From the NCBI RefSeq assembly GCF_017916275.1, contig NZ_JAFMST010000013.1, positions 1 through 64,000 on the forward strand: a DNA stretch of 64,000 nt. The letters are read 5' to 3'. Below the pieces are notes generated by a model that was not told the origin of the DNA, did not search any database, and worked only from the letters and a program-made list of their open reading frames with translations. The position numbers were made by a program, and so were the translations under genes. The stretch is from Rubellimicrobium arenae. GTDB lineage: Bacteria > Pseudomonadota > Alphaproteobacteria > Rhodobacterales > Rhodobacteraceae. This document shows positions 27,313-36,723 of this stretch, piece after piece; the first letter of the stretch is position 1, and the number at the start of each line of letters is the position of its first letter.

Positions 27313-27320
27313 CCAAGTCT

Positions 27321-27346
27321 GGCCCGGCGCTGCGAGGCGCCGGGCC
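27321..27346 (+). terminator. Terminator hairpin after the RTX gene
   Basis: This is a perfect 10-base-pair stem, GGCCCGGCGC / GCGCCGGGCC, with the loop TGCGAG, eight bases after the stop codon and followed by TCCTCT. Confidence 0.75.
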
Positions 27347-27566
27347 TCCTCTGGGACTCTGGCCAGTCCGGCGAGCCGCCGCCGGCGCCCTATCGGCAGC
27401 GTCCCATCTGAACGGTCACGGACACCGGCGTTCCACGCAGGCCTGACCGGACCGCAGCCTTCGGCACCCCTTGGCGTTCCACGGGGCCGGCACGCCTGGC
27501 GTGGCGTCCTTGGCGCCTGCTCACGTCGAACGAATCGATTCCGCTGATCTCTGGAAGGATTTTTCC

Positions 27567-28514
27567 ATGACACGTCTTGAGCGATTCCTTTCCACCGACC
27601 GCCCTTACCTGACGGACGGCGGCCTGGAGACGTCCCTGATCTATGACGACGGTCTCGACCTTCCGTCCTTCGCAGCCTTTCCCCTGTATGAGTCAGAGGC
27701 CGGACGTGCAGCGCTCGAGCGTTACTTCGAGGGCTATATCCGGCTCGCGCGGAGCAGCGCGACGGGCTTCGTGCTCGATACGGCCACTTGGCGCGCCGGC
27801 ACGCGATGGGGCGGAACCCTGGGGTATGACGAGGCCGCCATCCGCGCGATCAACGCGACGGCTGTGCGCTTGGCCGATGACCTGCGGGATCGGCACGAGA
27901 CGGCGGTCACGCCCATCCTCGTGAACGGCGTCGTAGGGCCGTTGGGGGACGGATACGTCATCGGCACCGAACTTTCCCCCGAAGCCGCCGAGGCGCTGCA
28001 TCGCGCGCAGGTCGAGGCCCTGGCCGAAGCGGGAGCGGACATGGTCACGGCCGTCACCATGACGCATTCGGGCGAGGCCATCGGCGTGGCGCGTGCGGCC
28101 GTCGCGGCGGGCCTGCCGGTGGCCATCTCGTTCACCGTGGAAACGGACGCCTGCCTGCCTTCGGGCGAAACGGTGGCCGAGGCCATCGGCGCCGTGGTGG
28201 ACGCGACGAACGACGCGCCGGTCCACTACATGATCAACTGCGCCCATCCCACGCACTTCACCGGCATCCTGCGCGGAAGCTGGGTGCGGCGGATCGGGGG
28301 CGTGCGGGCCAACGCCTCGCGACTGAGCCATGCCGAGCTCGACGTCGCCGAAACGCTCGACATCGGTGACCCTCACGAATTCGGGCGGCTCAACGCATCA
28401 TTCCGCGACCTGCTGCCGGGCCTCCGGGTGCTGGGCGGCTGCTGCGGCACCGATCGCCGGCACATCGGCTGCGTGGCCCGGGCGGTCCACGGGACAGCGG
28501 AAGAGTGCGCCTGA
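27567..28514 (+). CDS. Homocysteine S-methyltransferase family protein
   Basis: The 315-residue cytosolic enzyme has the TIM-barrel family start LTDGGLETSLIYDDG. Its three zinc-binding cysteines are Cys225 (MINCAHPTHF), Cys292 and Cys293 (GGCCGTDRRHI). These bind zinc and activate homocysteine for methylation by betaine, S-methylmethionine or methylated corrinoid. The methyl donor is not evident. AAGGA lies nine bases upstream of ATG 27567. It lies alone between the RTX and TPR genes; a role in methionine supply is inferred from the family. Confidence 0.88.
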   Translation: MTRLERFLSTDRPYLTDGGLETSLIYDDGLDLPSFAAFPLYESEAGRAALERYFEGYIRLARSSATGFVLDTATWRAGTRWGGTLGYDEAAIRAINATAVRLADDLRDRHETAVTPILVNGVVGPLGDGYVIGTELSPEAAEALHRAQVEALAEAGADMVTAVTMTHSGEAIGVARAAVAAGLPVAISFTVETDACLPSGETVAEAIGAVVDATNDAPVHYMINCAHPTHFTGILRGSWVRRIGGVRANASRLSHAELDVAETLDIGDPHEFGRLNASFRDLLPGLRVLGGCCGTDRRHIGCVARAVHGTAEECA

Positions 28515-28627
28515 CATCAGCAGATCGCTCCGTCCAAGCCATGCTGGCCGCCTCGAGGCATCCAAGGCGGATGGCTTGGGCGCGCGTCACCACCTCTCAA
28601 CCAACCTTATTTCAGGAGAATCCATTC

Positions 28628-30346
28628 ATGTTCCCGATAACCCTTCGCGCCGCGCTCCTGTGTTCGGCGATCGCTGCCGCCCCTGCGCTGGCCCATGACG
28701 GCGAGCGGCACGGAGAAGCGCCTCGTCGGACCGAGCTTTTCGCGCCTGGAGTTCAGCACGCCGATGGGGACGCTGCCGTGCCGCGGGGCGAGCCCATGCT
28801 CGTGTCCGGCTTGGGCGACTATGGCTTCGCGATCGCAACATCCCGCCCCGAGGCGCAGGCCTGGTTCGACCAGGGTCTCGGACACCTGTGGGGCTTCAAC
28901 CATGCCGAGGCGGTGCGCGCCTTCCGCATGGCCCAGGCGCAGGACCCGTCCTGTGCCATGTGCTTCTGGGGCGAGGCCCATGCGCTCGGGCCCAACATCA
29001 ATGACATCATGCACGCCGAGGCCGAGCCCCGCGCCTGGGAGGCGGCGACTCGCGCGGTCGAACTGGCACGCACGCCGCTTGAACGCGGGTTGGCCGGGGC
29101 TCTGCTGGCCCGTTACGCGGAGCCCGGAACCGGGGATCGCACGGCCCTGAACCAAGCCTTCGCCGAAGCGATGGCCCGTGTCGCCGGGGACTTCCCAGCA
29201 GATGCCAATGTCCAGGCCTTCGCGGCCGAGGCGGCCATGAACCTCCGCCCCTGGGACTACTGGGAGCCGGGCGGGACTACCCCCAACGAGGTCGGGGCCG
29301 AGGTGCTCACCCGGCTTGAGGCGGCCCTGGCCCTTGCCCCCGACCATCCCGGTGCGCTGCACCTTTACATCCATGCAGTCGAGGCTTCGGCCAACCCGGC
29401 GCGGGGCGAGGCGGCTGCGGATCGGCTCGCGGCGCTGGACCTCGCCGCCGGGCATCTCGCCCACATGCCTTCCCACATCTACAACCGCATCGGCCGCTAC
29501 GCCGACGCGATCAAGGCCAACCGCGCCGCCATCGCTGCGGACGAGGCGTTCCTGGCGCGGGCGGGCGAGGCGACGAGCACGCTTTACCGCTTTGGCTACG
29601 TGCCCCACAACGTTCACTTCTTGCTCGTCGCCGCCCAGTCCGCCGGGCTGCGGACCGAAGCCGTCGGAGCCGCCGAGCGTCTTGCCGCGATCACCTCGGA
29701 CGAGGTCTCGGCCCAGCTTGCCTGGGTTCAGGCGATCCGCACCGCGCCGTTCACGGTCCACGCGCAGATGAGCGATGCCGAAACGATCCTTGCCTTGCCA
29801 GAGCCCGGTGCCGAGTTCCCGCTCCTGCGGGGCTTCCGCCACTACGCGCGGGGCCTGGCCCTTGTCCGTGAAGGCGACCTCGCCCGTGCAAAGGGCGAGC
29901 GTGAGGCTCTCGACAAGCTGGTGACGGAAGGCGACTTCTCGGCCGTGGAGGCGCAGTACTACCCGGCGCGGACTCTTCTTGGGCTCGCGGGCCGGATCGT
30001 CGCCGCTCGCATTGCCGAGGCCGAAGGGGACGGCGACGCGGCGGTCGCGCTCCTCGGTGAGGCTGTGACGATGGAGGAGGGCATTCCCTACATGGAGCCG
30101 CCCTACTGGTACGCCCCCGTCAACCGCACCCTTGGCGCGGTTCTGCTGGAGCAAGGCCGGCCCGTGGAGGCGAAGGCCGCCTTCGAGGCGGCTCTGGCCA
30201 AGGCGCCCCGCGACGCTTGGGCCCTCTGGGGGCTGTGGCAGGCCGAAACGCTGATCGGGGACCGATCCCGCGCCGATGCGGCCCGGCAGGCGTTCGAGGA
30301 CGCCTGGCTCGGCGGCCCGGAGCGGCCCTCAGCCGACAGGCTCTGA
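28628..30346 (+). CDS. Exported TPR-repeat protein
   Basis: The 572-residue product has a signal peptide (about 1-22, ending ALAHD). Tetratricopeptide-like helix pairs follow throughout, beginning ARPEAQAWFDQGLGHLWGFNHAEAVRAFRMAQAQDPSCAMCFWGEA and ending with KAAFEAALAKAPRDAWALWGL. The CAMCFWGEA segment and HMPSHIYNRIGRY are characteristic of a periplasmic TPR family of unknown function. AGGAGA lies nine bases before the start. The last 18 bases overlap the 3' end of the convergent regulator gene. Confidence 0.8.
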   Translation: MFPITLRAALLCSAIAAAPALAHDGERHGEAPRRTELFAPGVQHADGDAAVPRGEPMLVSGLGDYGFAIATSRPEAQAWFDQGLGHLWGFNHAEAVRAFRMAQAQDPSCAMCFWGEAHALGPNINDIMHAEAEPRAWEAATRAVELARTPLERGLAGALLARYAEPGTGDRTALNQAFAEAMARVAGDFPADANVQAFAAEAAMNLRPWDYWEPGGTTPNEVGAEVLTRLEAALALAPDHPGALHLYIHAVEASANPARGEAAADRLAALDLAAGHLAHMPSHIYNRIGRYADAIKANRAAIAADEAFLARAGEATSTLYRFGYVPHNVHFLLVAAQSAGLRTEAVGAAERLAAITSDEVSAQLAWVQAIRTAPFTVHAQMSDAETILALPEPGAEFPLLRGFRHYARGLALVREGDLARAKGEREALDKLVTEGDFSAVEAQYYPARTLLGLAGRIVAARIAEAEGDGDAAVALLGEAVTMEEGIPYMEPPYWYAPVNRTLGAVLLEQGRPVEAKAAFEAALAKAPRDAWALWGLWQAETLIGDRSRADAARQAFEDAWLGGPERPSADRL

Positions 30347-33300
30347 TCGGCCTTCCCAGGCCGGCAGCCTGAGCGATTGCCGGACGGCCGCCGCCCGTGT
30401 GCCCAGGGCGGCGGCCTCGTCGTGGCGGCCCAGATCACGCAGGACCGCCGTCTGGACCTCCAGGCTCTTGGCCAAGCCGAGCGTGAGCCCGCTCGCCTCG
30501 GCGACGGCGACCGCTTGATCGAGCAGTCGCAGGGCATGGGTCGGATCCTGGGAAACGATGGCCATGGCGGACCGGCGTAGCGCCATCTGCTCGAGCTGTC
30601 GGTGGCGCGCGCTGCGCGCATAGTCGAGGACCTGCCCAAGGACCGCCTTGGCCGCCTCGGTCCGTCCTGCCAGCACCAGCGCCTTTCCAAGAGCGACGCG
30701 GGCGAGCGCCAGGAACTGCGGGACCACCCGCTGGGCTGGTCGCGCGCACGCGGCCTCCAGAAGCGACAGGGCCCTCCGGTTGTCGCCAAGCGCGAGCAGG
30801 GCCTCACCCAGCTCGACCAGGATCCAGTCTTCGAAGAACGGCAGCTCCGTCATGCGCGCCACATCCAGGGCGGCTTCGAAGAGCGGAATGCTCTCGGCCA
30901 CGCGTCCTTCCAGTTCGGTGACGATGCCATCGTGGAGAAATGCGAACTGAAGATCCACGGGCCGCCCCGTCTCGTCAGCGATGGCTCGGGCCGCCGAGAT
31001 GACCTCGCGCGCCTCGTTGCGGCGTCCCAGGTAGGCGTAGCAGGTGGCGAGATGACCACGGGCAAACACCGACCGCGTCCCGATGTTGATGCCGCGGTGA
31101 AGTTTGTTGGCGCCGCTCCAGACGTCGAGGTGCTCCTCCAGCGCGAGGATCGCGCCGGCATAGTCCCCACGGCGTCGCAGGAGTTCCCCCCGCGCAAGCG
31201 TTGCCTCGGCCAGAAGGATGGGCTCGCCCAGCCGCCGCGCGCCATCGATCGCCAGGAGGGACGCCGCGAGCCCTTGGTCGAAGCTGCCATCGGTTGCGCG
31301 GAAGAAGGCGATGTGAGTCCGGATCTCGACCAGCCGTCGCAGGTCCCGCAGGGCCTCCGCCTCCCTCTCGGCGGCGTCCAAGGTTTCCAGGACCCGGCCG
31401 TAATCGCCGACCAGCATGAGCACGGGCCTGAGCCGGATGCGAAGGTCCACGGCCATGCGCCGTGTGTCATCGTCCTGGGGCAGCCTGCCGATGGCCTCGA
31501 GAGAGCGCTCGAAGTGCCGGCGCGCGGCCGGATGAGCCGATCGTGCCATGGCCCGCTCGCCCGCCCGGGTTCCGTACCGCGCCGCCTTGTCCCAGACAGC
31601 CCCGAAATGCGCATGTCGGGCGAGATCCTCGACCGGGGCCTCGGTCTGGCCGTCCTCCAGCAGCCGCAAGAGCCGTCGGTGCAACTCCTGGCGGCGAGAG
31701 CGAAGCAGGGACTGGTAGGCCGCCTCTTGGGTGAGCGCATGCTTGAAGGCGAACTCGCGCTCGGGATGGCTGCGGACCCGGTACAGGAGTTCGGCCGAGG
31801 CGAGTCCGTCCAACGCTTCTTCCATCGCCTCGGACGGGATATCGGCAAGGCCCCGGAGCAGCGTTTCGGAGACGATCGGGCCGATGATCGAGGCGGCCTG
31901 AAGGAGATGGCGCTGCCCGGCGGGAAGCCGGTCTATGCGGGACCCGAGAAGGCCCCGGAGGGAAGCCGGGATCTGCGCGTCCTCGGCAAGAGTGTCGCCT
32001 GCCAGCCTCTCGGGGGGCCGTCGCAGATCGTGCATCACCTCCTCGACGAAGAGGGGGACCCCACCCGTGCGGCCATGGAGTTGCGCGGCGAAGTGCGTGG
32101 TCGGCTTTCTCTCCGGGGAGATGCCTTCGAGAAGGCGCGCCGTGTCCTCCGGGCCGAGCCCTTCCAGGCGGAGGACACGGGCGAAGCTGAGCTGCGACCA
32201 GCTGGGCCGGTAATCCGGCCGGGCGCTCACCAACATGAGGACACCGGCTGCCCTGCACCCCATGAGCAGGTCATCGAGAACCGGAGCCGATTCAGCATCG
32301 AGCCAATGAGCGTCCTCAACGACGAGGACGACGGGCCGGGCCTGCGTCTCAAGCTCCAGGAGCGTGCCGAGGGCCTGGACGACGCGCCTTCGCTTCTGCC
32401 CCCCGGCGAGGCTTGACCAGACATCATCCCGGACAGGCAGGTCGAGCAGCATGCGCAGAGGCGGATCAAGGGCGGCCGGGGCGCCCAGGTCGGTCAGCCG
32501 GGACCGAAGCGCGGCCCAGGCCAGATCGGGCGCAGCGGCCGGGTCGAGGCCTGTCCAGCACCTCAGGAGCGTTCCCAGAGCGGAGTGGCCTGCGTCGGTC
32601 TGGAACGCTGCGGCACCTGTCTCCAGCACCCGGTGTCCGAGTACCTCTGGGCCGGACAGGAACTCATGGATGAGCCGCGACTTCCCGACGCCGGCCTCGC
32701 CCGAGAGGAGAACAGCAGTGGCTCCGGCCTCGCTGCGCCCGAGAGCCTGTCGAAGGGTGTCGAGTTCGGCCCCACGCCCGACGAACGGTGAAAGGCCCCG
32801 GCAGGCTCGCGCCTGCCAGCTGTTGCGAGCGCCCGTGGCCCCGGTCGCGTGCCATGTGGGCACCGGGCGCGCGGCACCCGGCAGCATCAGAGATGGGCCC
32901 GACTCCAGGAGTAGGTAGCCGTCGCATTCGGCGCGCGCGTTCTCGCAGAGGAGGACAGCGCCGGACCCGGTCTCGGCCAGCCGTCGCGCGATCAGGCCGA
33001 GAAGGCTCATCTCGTCACTGCCGCCAGCGAGCGACGCACCCGCATGCACACCTGCCCAGGCCCCCGTCGCTGCGCTGGCCTCAAGGGCCGCGCGCGTCGC
33101 TGACAGGGCCGGGCGCTCTTCAAGAGCGAAGCAGGCCGTGAGTTCACCCGTCGAGGTCTTGAGGCTGCATGGCTTGTGGCGCCGAACGATCTTCTCCAGA
33201 TGCCGCACGACAGCCGCGGCGGCCAGCGTGGCTTCCTCAGGGTCGAGCCCGGTGAGGTGGGCGCCAACGCCGGGAGCACTCAAGTGAAGCACCGCGAGAC

Positions 33301-34144
33301 GGCGCTGCTCGACGGGGGATGTCGAGGCGTGTGGCTCGGCGGGCGTTGCCGGGGTCGTTCCCCCGGGTGGCTTCGCCTGGCCCGAGACCGCTTCGCTCGG
33401 GCTATGTTCTGCGGGAGCCATCCTCCCGGCCTTGATGTCCCGCCACAGGGCCACCGTCGCCTCTTCGGGAGCAGCCGACAGTTCATCGCGCAGTCGGTCG
33501 GCATGGGCCCGAAAGGCAGCCAGGGCAGCATTGCGCCGGCCTTGGTGGGCGGCAGCCGACATTAGGCGCTGCAAGGCGGCTTCGTCGAAGGGGTCGAGAG
33601 CGAGCTGTCGCCGCGCAAGGGCCTCGACTTCGTCGAAGCGCCTCGCCTCCGTCAGCAGCGTAGCCAACTGGCTGAACCGCTCCGCCAGGAGGCGCCGGAC
33701 TCGGGCACGCTCGGTCAGCAGCCAGGTGTCGAGTTCGGGGCTTGTGCCCTCGAAACCTTCCAGAAGGTCGCCACCGGCCTGCCGAACCACTTCGGCCAGG
33801 GCCTGACCGTCCCGAGGGTTGACCGCCTCGATCGCGGCGAGATCGGACTGAAGTGCGGCGCTGTTCAGCAGGATGGTACGCGAACCGGCCTGGATGGGCT
33901 GCGGATCGGCGCCATCCAATGCGGCCCTCAGACGGTACAAGGCCTGCCTGAGCGAGGTCCGGGCCTGCTCGTCGCTTCGGTCGGGCCAGAAAAGGCCTGC
34001 CACTCGGTCCCGTGGATGGGCGCGGTCAGGAGAGAGCGCCAGCCACGCGAGCAGAAACGCCGAATGCCGGGTCGGAAAGGTGATCGGGCGATCGTCGAGC
34101 CTTGCCTCGAACGTGCCCAGAAGCCGAAGTCTCAGACCGGCCAT
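30329..34144 (-). CDS. SARP-like regulator with BTAD, degenerate cyclase-like, AAA ATPase and TPR domains
   Basis: This is a 1271-residue multidomain regulator. Residues 1-95 form an OmpR-type winged helix (LRLLGTFEARLDDRPI...). Residues 100-240 are a bacterial transcriptional activation domain (DEVEALARRQLALDPFDEAALQRLM). Residues 278-415 look like a class III nucleotide cyclase fold (RRLAVLHLSAPG...AGVHAGASL), but both metal-binding Asp positions are replaced (Ser289 and TGE near 332-334), so catalysis is unlikely. Residues 445-700 are an AAA ATPase with Walker A GEAGVGKS (482-489) and Walker B VVLVVEDAHWLD (604-615). TPR-like repeats fill about 790-1250. It probably binds DNA and uses ATP-driven switching; the target is unknown. 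Confidence 0.85.
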   Translation of the reverse strand: MAGLRLRLLGTFEARLDDRPITFPTRHSAFLLAWLALSPDRAHPRDRVAGLFWPDRSDEQARTSLRQALYRLRAALDGADPQPIQAGSRTILLNSAALQSDLAAIEAVNPRDGQALAEVVRQAGGDLLEGFEGTSPELDTWLLTERARVRRLLAERFSQLATLLTEARRFDEVEALARRQLALDPFDEAALQRLMSAAAHQGRRNAALAAFRAHADRLRDELSAAPEEATVALWRDIKAGRMAPAEHSPSEAVSGQAKPPGGTTPATPAEPHASTSPVEQRRLAVLHLSAPGVGAHLTGLDPEEATLAAAAVVRHLEKIVRRHKPCSLKTSTGELTACFALEERPALSATRAALEASAATGAWAGVHAGASLAGGSDEMSLLGLIARRLAETGSGAVLLCENARAECDGYLLLESGPSLMLPGAARPVPTWHATGATGARNSWQARACRGLSPFVGRGAELDTLRQALGRSEAGATAVLLSGEAGVGKSRLIHEFLSGPEVLGHRVLETGAAAFQTDAGHSALGTLLRCWTGLDPAAAPDLAWAALRSRLTDLGAPAALDPPLRMLLDLPVRDDVWSSLAGGQKRRRVVQALGTLLELETQARPVVLVVEDAHWLDAESAPVLDDLLMGCRAAGVLMLVSARPDYRPSWSQLSFARVLRLEGLGPEDTARLLEGISPERKPTTHFAAQLHGRTGGVPLFVEEVMHDLRRPPERLAGDTLAEDAQIPASLRGLLGSRIDRLPAGQRHLLQAASIIGPIVSETLLRGLADIPSEAMEEALDGLASAELLYRVRSHPEREFAFKHALTQEAAYQSLLRSRRQELHRRLLRLLEDGQTEAPVEDLARHAHFGAVWDKAARYGTRAGERAMARSAHPAARRHFERSLEAIGRLPQDDDTRRMAVDLRIRLRPVLMLVGDYGRVLETLDAAEREAEALRDLRRLVEIRTHIAFFRATDGSFDQGLAASLLAIDGARRLGEPILLAEATLARGELLRRRGDYAGAILALEEHLDVWSGANKLHRGINIGTRSVFARGHLATCYAYLGRRNEAREVISAARAIADETGRPVDLQFAFLHDGIVTELEGRVAESIPLFEAALDVARMTELPFFEDWILVELGEALLALGDNRRALSLLEAACARPAQRVVPQFLALARVALGKALVLAGRTEAAKAVLGQVLDYARSARHRQLEQMALRRSAMAIVSQDPTHALRLLDQAVAVAEASGLTLGLAKSLEVQTAVLRDLGRHDEAAALGTRAAAVRQSLRLPAWEGRSEPVG

Positions 34145-34935
34145 CGTTCGACCTCGCGCTCTTCCAGCACCTCTGGGGCGGCGTCCTCGGCCAAAGAGGA
34201 TAACATGGAAATGTCATCTCCTGTCATGCAACCTCAGGTCCCGGCGGCGAAGAACTGCTGTTCGCGACCATGGGAACTGGCTAACTCGCGAGTGCCCCGC
34301 GAGAGCCTCGACTGTCGGTCGAACGAGCATCGCCATGGCGCTTGCCGTTCCCAGGCGCGCCGAGATCCTCGTCTGGCAAGCCTGCGCACGACGTCCGAGT
34401 GACTCCTGGGCCTGTCACCCGACCGATGTTGTTCTCATGGCTATCCCGCGGCAGCGGTCCAGGTCTCCGCCGGCTGCTCGTTGCTCTGGAAGGTTGCAGG
34501 AGCGGCACCATCGGTCGAACTGGCCCGGATATGTCCCATTTCAGGTCGCAGGCCCCGAGGACTCTTTTGGTCGGGTGAAGACGAACCGTGGCCGCGCCGC
34601 CATTCGCGCGGACCCCGCCGGTTGCGCCGGGGGCTGAGCAGACATCGGCGATCCTGTGCGCGCTTCGAGGCACCCAGAATGATTCCCTCGATCAGGGCGC
34701 CATCGGACCCGGTCTCAGGAGCCTTTGATCACCCGTAAGGCAAATTGATCACGCTCGGCGAGTTGGCACAATGCAGAGTTGATCTGACCCTTGGTTAAGC
34801 GCAGGATCGAGATGCGGATCATGGAGCCAGCCTGACCAGACGGAGGAATGCCTGATCCGCAGATTCTCGGACCCGCTCCGGCAAGGGGGTTCGTTCCCAT
34901 GCACTGCACGCCCAAACTGGAGGGGCCCTCAGCCG
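34145..34935. other. 791-base divergent region
   Basis: The region lies between the leftward regulator and the rightward NCS1 permease. No supported gene was found. An AT-richer stretch at 34735-34800 probably belongs to the permease promoter; I tested a TGGCAC motif there as a sigma-54 site and rejected it. Confidence 0.45.
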
Positions 34936-36384
34936 ATGAGACTCGTTAACCCGTCGCCCTCGTTGCACAATGAAGATCTTGCCCCCGCCCAGGAGCGCAA
35001 GTGGGGTGCATTCTCGATCTTCAATGTTTGGACCTCGGACGTGCATAGCCTTTGGGGCTATTATCTGGCCGCGAGCCTGTTCCTGCTGTGCGGCAGCTTC
35101 CTGAACTTCGTGATCGCGATCGGGTTCGGGTCGCTGGTGATCTTCATCCTCATGTCGATGGTCGGCATTGCAGGCGTGCGGACCGGCGTGCCGTTCCCGG
35201 TGCTGGCGCGTGCCTCGTTCGGCACCTTCGGGGCGAACATGCCGGCGCTGGTGCGCGCTGTGGTGGCCTGCTTCTGGTATGGAGCTCAGACGGCCGCCGC
35301 TTCGGGTGCGATCGTTGCCCTTCTGATACGCAGTCCGGGCATGCTCGAGTTCCACCAGTCGAGCCATCTGCTGGGCCACTCCACGCTCGAGGTGATCTGC
35401 TATGTCGTGGTCTGGGCGGCGCAGCTTCTCATCATCCAACGTGGAATGGAGACCGTCCGCAAGTTCCAGGACTGGGCGGGCCCCGCTGTCTGGATCATGA
35501 TGCTGATCTTGGCCGTCTATCTGGTCGCAAAGTCCGGCACGTTCTCGTTCGGCGCACAGATCCCACAGGATGTGCTGCTCCAGGCCACCTCTGCCGCGGG
35601 CGTTCCCGGCACGCCGGGTTCATTCGCCGCCCTGGCCGCCGTCGCGGCGACCTGGATCACCTATTTTGCGGCGCTCTACCTCAACTTCTGCGACTTCTCG
35701 CGCTACGCCACCTCCGAAAAGGCGCTCCGGACTGGCAACCTTTGGGGGCTGCCCATCAATCTGCTGGCCTTCTGCCTCGTGGCAGGGGTGACGACGGTCG
35801 CCGCCTACGAGGTCTATGGCGAGGTGCTTCTGCACCCCGAACAGATCTCAGCCAAGTTCGACTCGTGGTTCCTGGCGCTGCTGGCCGCGCTGACCTTCGC
35901 GGTCGCCACGCTCGGCATCAACGTCGTGGCGAACTTCGTCTCGCCCGCCTTCGACTTCGCGAACGTCTTTCCGCGCCAGATCGACTTCAAGCGCGGCGGC
36001 TACATCGCGGCTCTGATCGCGCTGGTGCTCTATCCCTGGGCGCCGTGGGAGACGGGGGCGGCCAGCTTCGTCAACTTCATCGGCTCCACCATGGGACCGA
36101 TCTTCGGGATCATGATGGTGGACTATTACCTCATCCGCCGTGGCAAACTCGACGTGAACGCGCTCTATCAGGAGAACGGCGAGTTCCGCTTCGATGGCGG
36201 CTGGCACAGGACCGCCCTGATCGCGTTCGGCGTGGGGATGGTCTTCTCCTCGATCCTGCCGACCTTCACCTCGATCCTGCCCTCGTGGTGGGGCATTTAC
36301 GGCTGGTTCTTTGGCGTAGCGATCGGGGGGGCCGTCTATTACGTGCTGCGCGCCGGCTCCGCAGCCCGGCCCCAGGTCGCCTGA
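34936..36384 (+). CDS. NCS1 family nucleobase:cation symporter
   Basis: The 482-residue inner-membrane transporter has about twelve helices. It opens with the NCS1 pattern NEDLAPAQERKWGAFSIFNVWTSDVHSLWGYYLAASLF and continues with GVRTGVPFPVLARASFGTFGANMPALVRAVVACFWYG. Both segments line the substrate site in this family, which imports cytosine, uracil, allantoin, hydantoins or thiamine with Na+ or H+. A nucleobase-related ligand is likely, but no catabolic gene adjoins it to identify which. GGAGGGG lies upstream of ATG 34936, and a strong hairpin follows the gene. Confidence 0.9.
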   Translation: MRLVNPSPSLHNEDLAPAQERKWGAFSIFNVWTSDVHSLWGYYLAASLFLLCGSFLNFVIAIGFGSLVIFILMSMVGIAGVRTGVPFPVLARASFGTFGANMPALVRAVVACFWYGAQTAAASGAIVALLIRSPGMLEFHQSSHLLGHSTLEVICYVVVWAAQLLIIQRGMETVRKFQDWAGPAVWIMMLILAVYLVAKSGTFSFGAQIPQDVLLQATSAAGVPGTPGSFAALAAVAATWITYFAALYLNFCDFSRYATSEKALRTGNLWGLPINLLAFCLVAGVTTVAAYEVYGEVLLHPEQISAKFDSWFLALLAALTFAVATLGINVVANFVSPAFDFANVFPRQIDFKRGGYIAALIALVLYPWAPWETGAASFVNFIGSTMGPIFGIMMVDYYLIRRGKLDVNALYQENGEFRFDGGWHRTALIAFGVGMVFSSILPTFTSILPSWWGIYGWFFGVAIGGAVYYVLRAGSAARPQVA

Positions 36385-36418
36385 GGCCCGGATCAGGCGA
36401 TTGAGCCGAAAACATCTC

Positions 36419-36447
36419 GACCCACCGCTCCCGCCGAGCGGTGGGTC
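36419..36447 (+). terminator. Terminator hairpin after the NCS1 permease
   Basis: This is a perfect 12-base-pair stem, GACCCACCGCTC / GAGCGGTGGGTC, with the loop CCGCC, about 35 bases after the stop codon. It could serve transcripts from both directions, since the convergent DMT gene ends at 36724. Confidence 0.75.
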
Positions 36448-36723
36448 CTCTGCGCCTCGACGGCGAAGCCCTGTGCCACCGTCAGGTCGGCAACATGGAC
36501 CTGGGATGATCGCAGCCGGTCATGCCTGACCCGCAGGTCGGGTGCATCTCTTGATCCTTGTCGTGGTAGTGCCGGCCCGGCGCCTGCTCGTCGCCATCGT
36601 CAGCGTTGGACCAGCGACGCCGACCGAGCCTCAGCAAGCCCTTGGAGCGGACTCGGGAGCATGATCTGGACGTCCCATGATGGGGGGCCATAACAGGGCG
36701 TCCCTTGCCGCACCGCAGAGCCC

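Noticed and set aside
34755-34785. Sigma-54 promoter (TGGCAC motif) before the NCS1 permease
   Set aside because: The matching GC element at the required spacing is absent.
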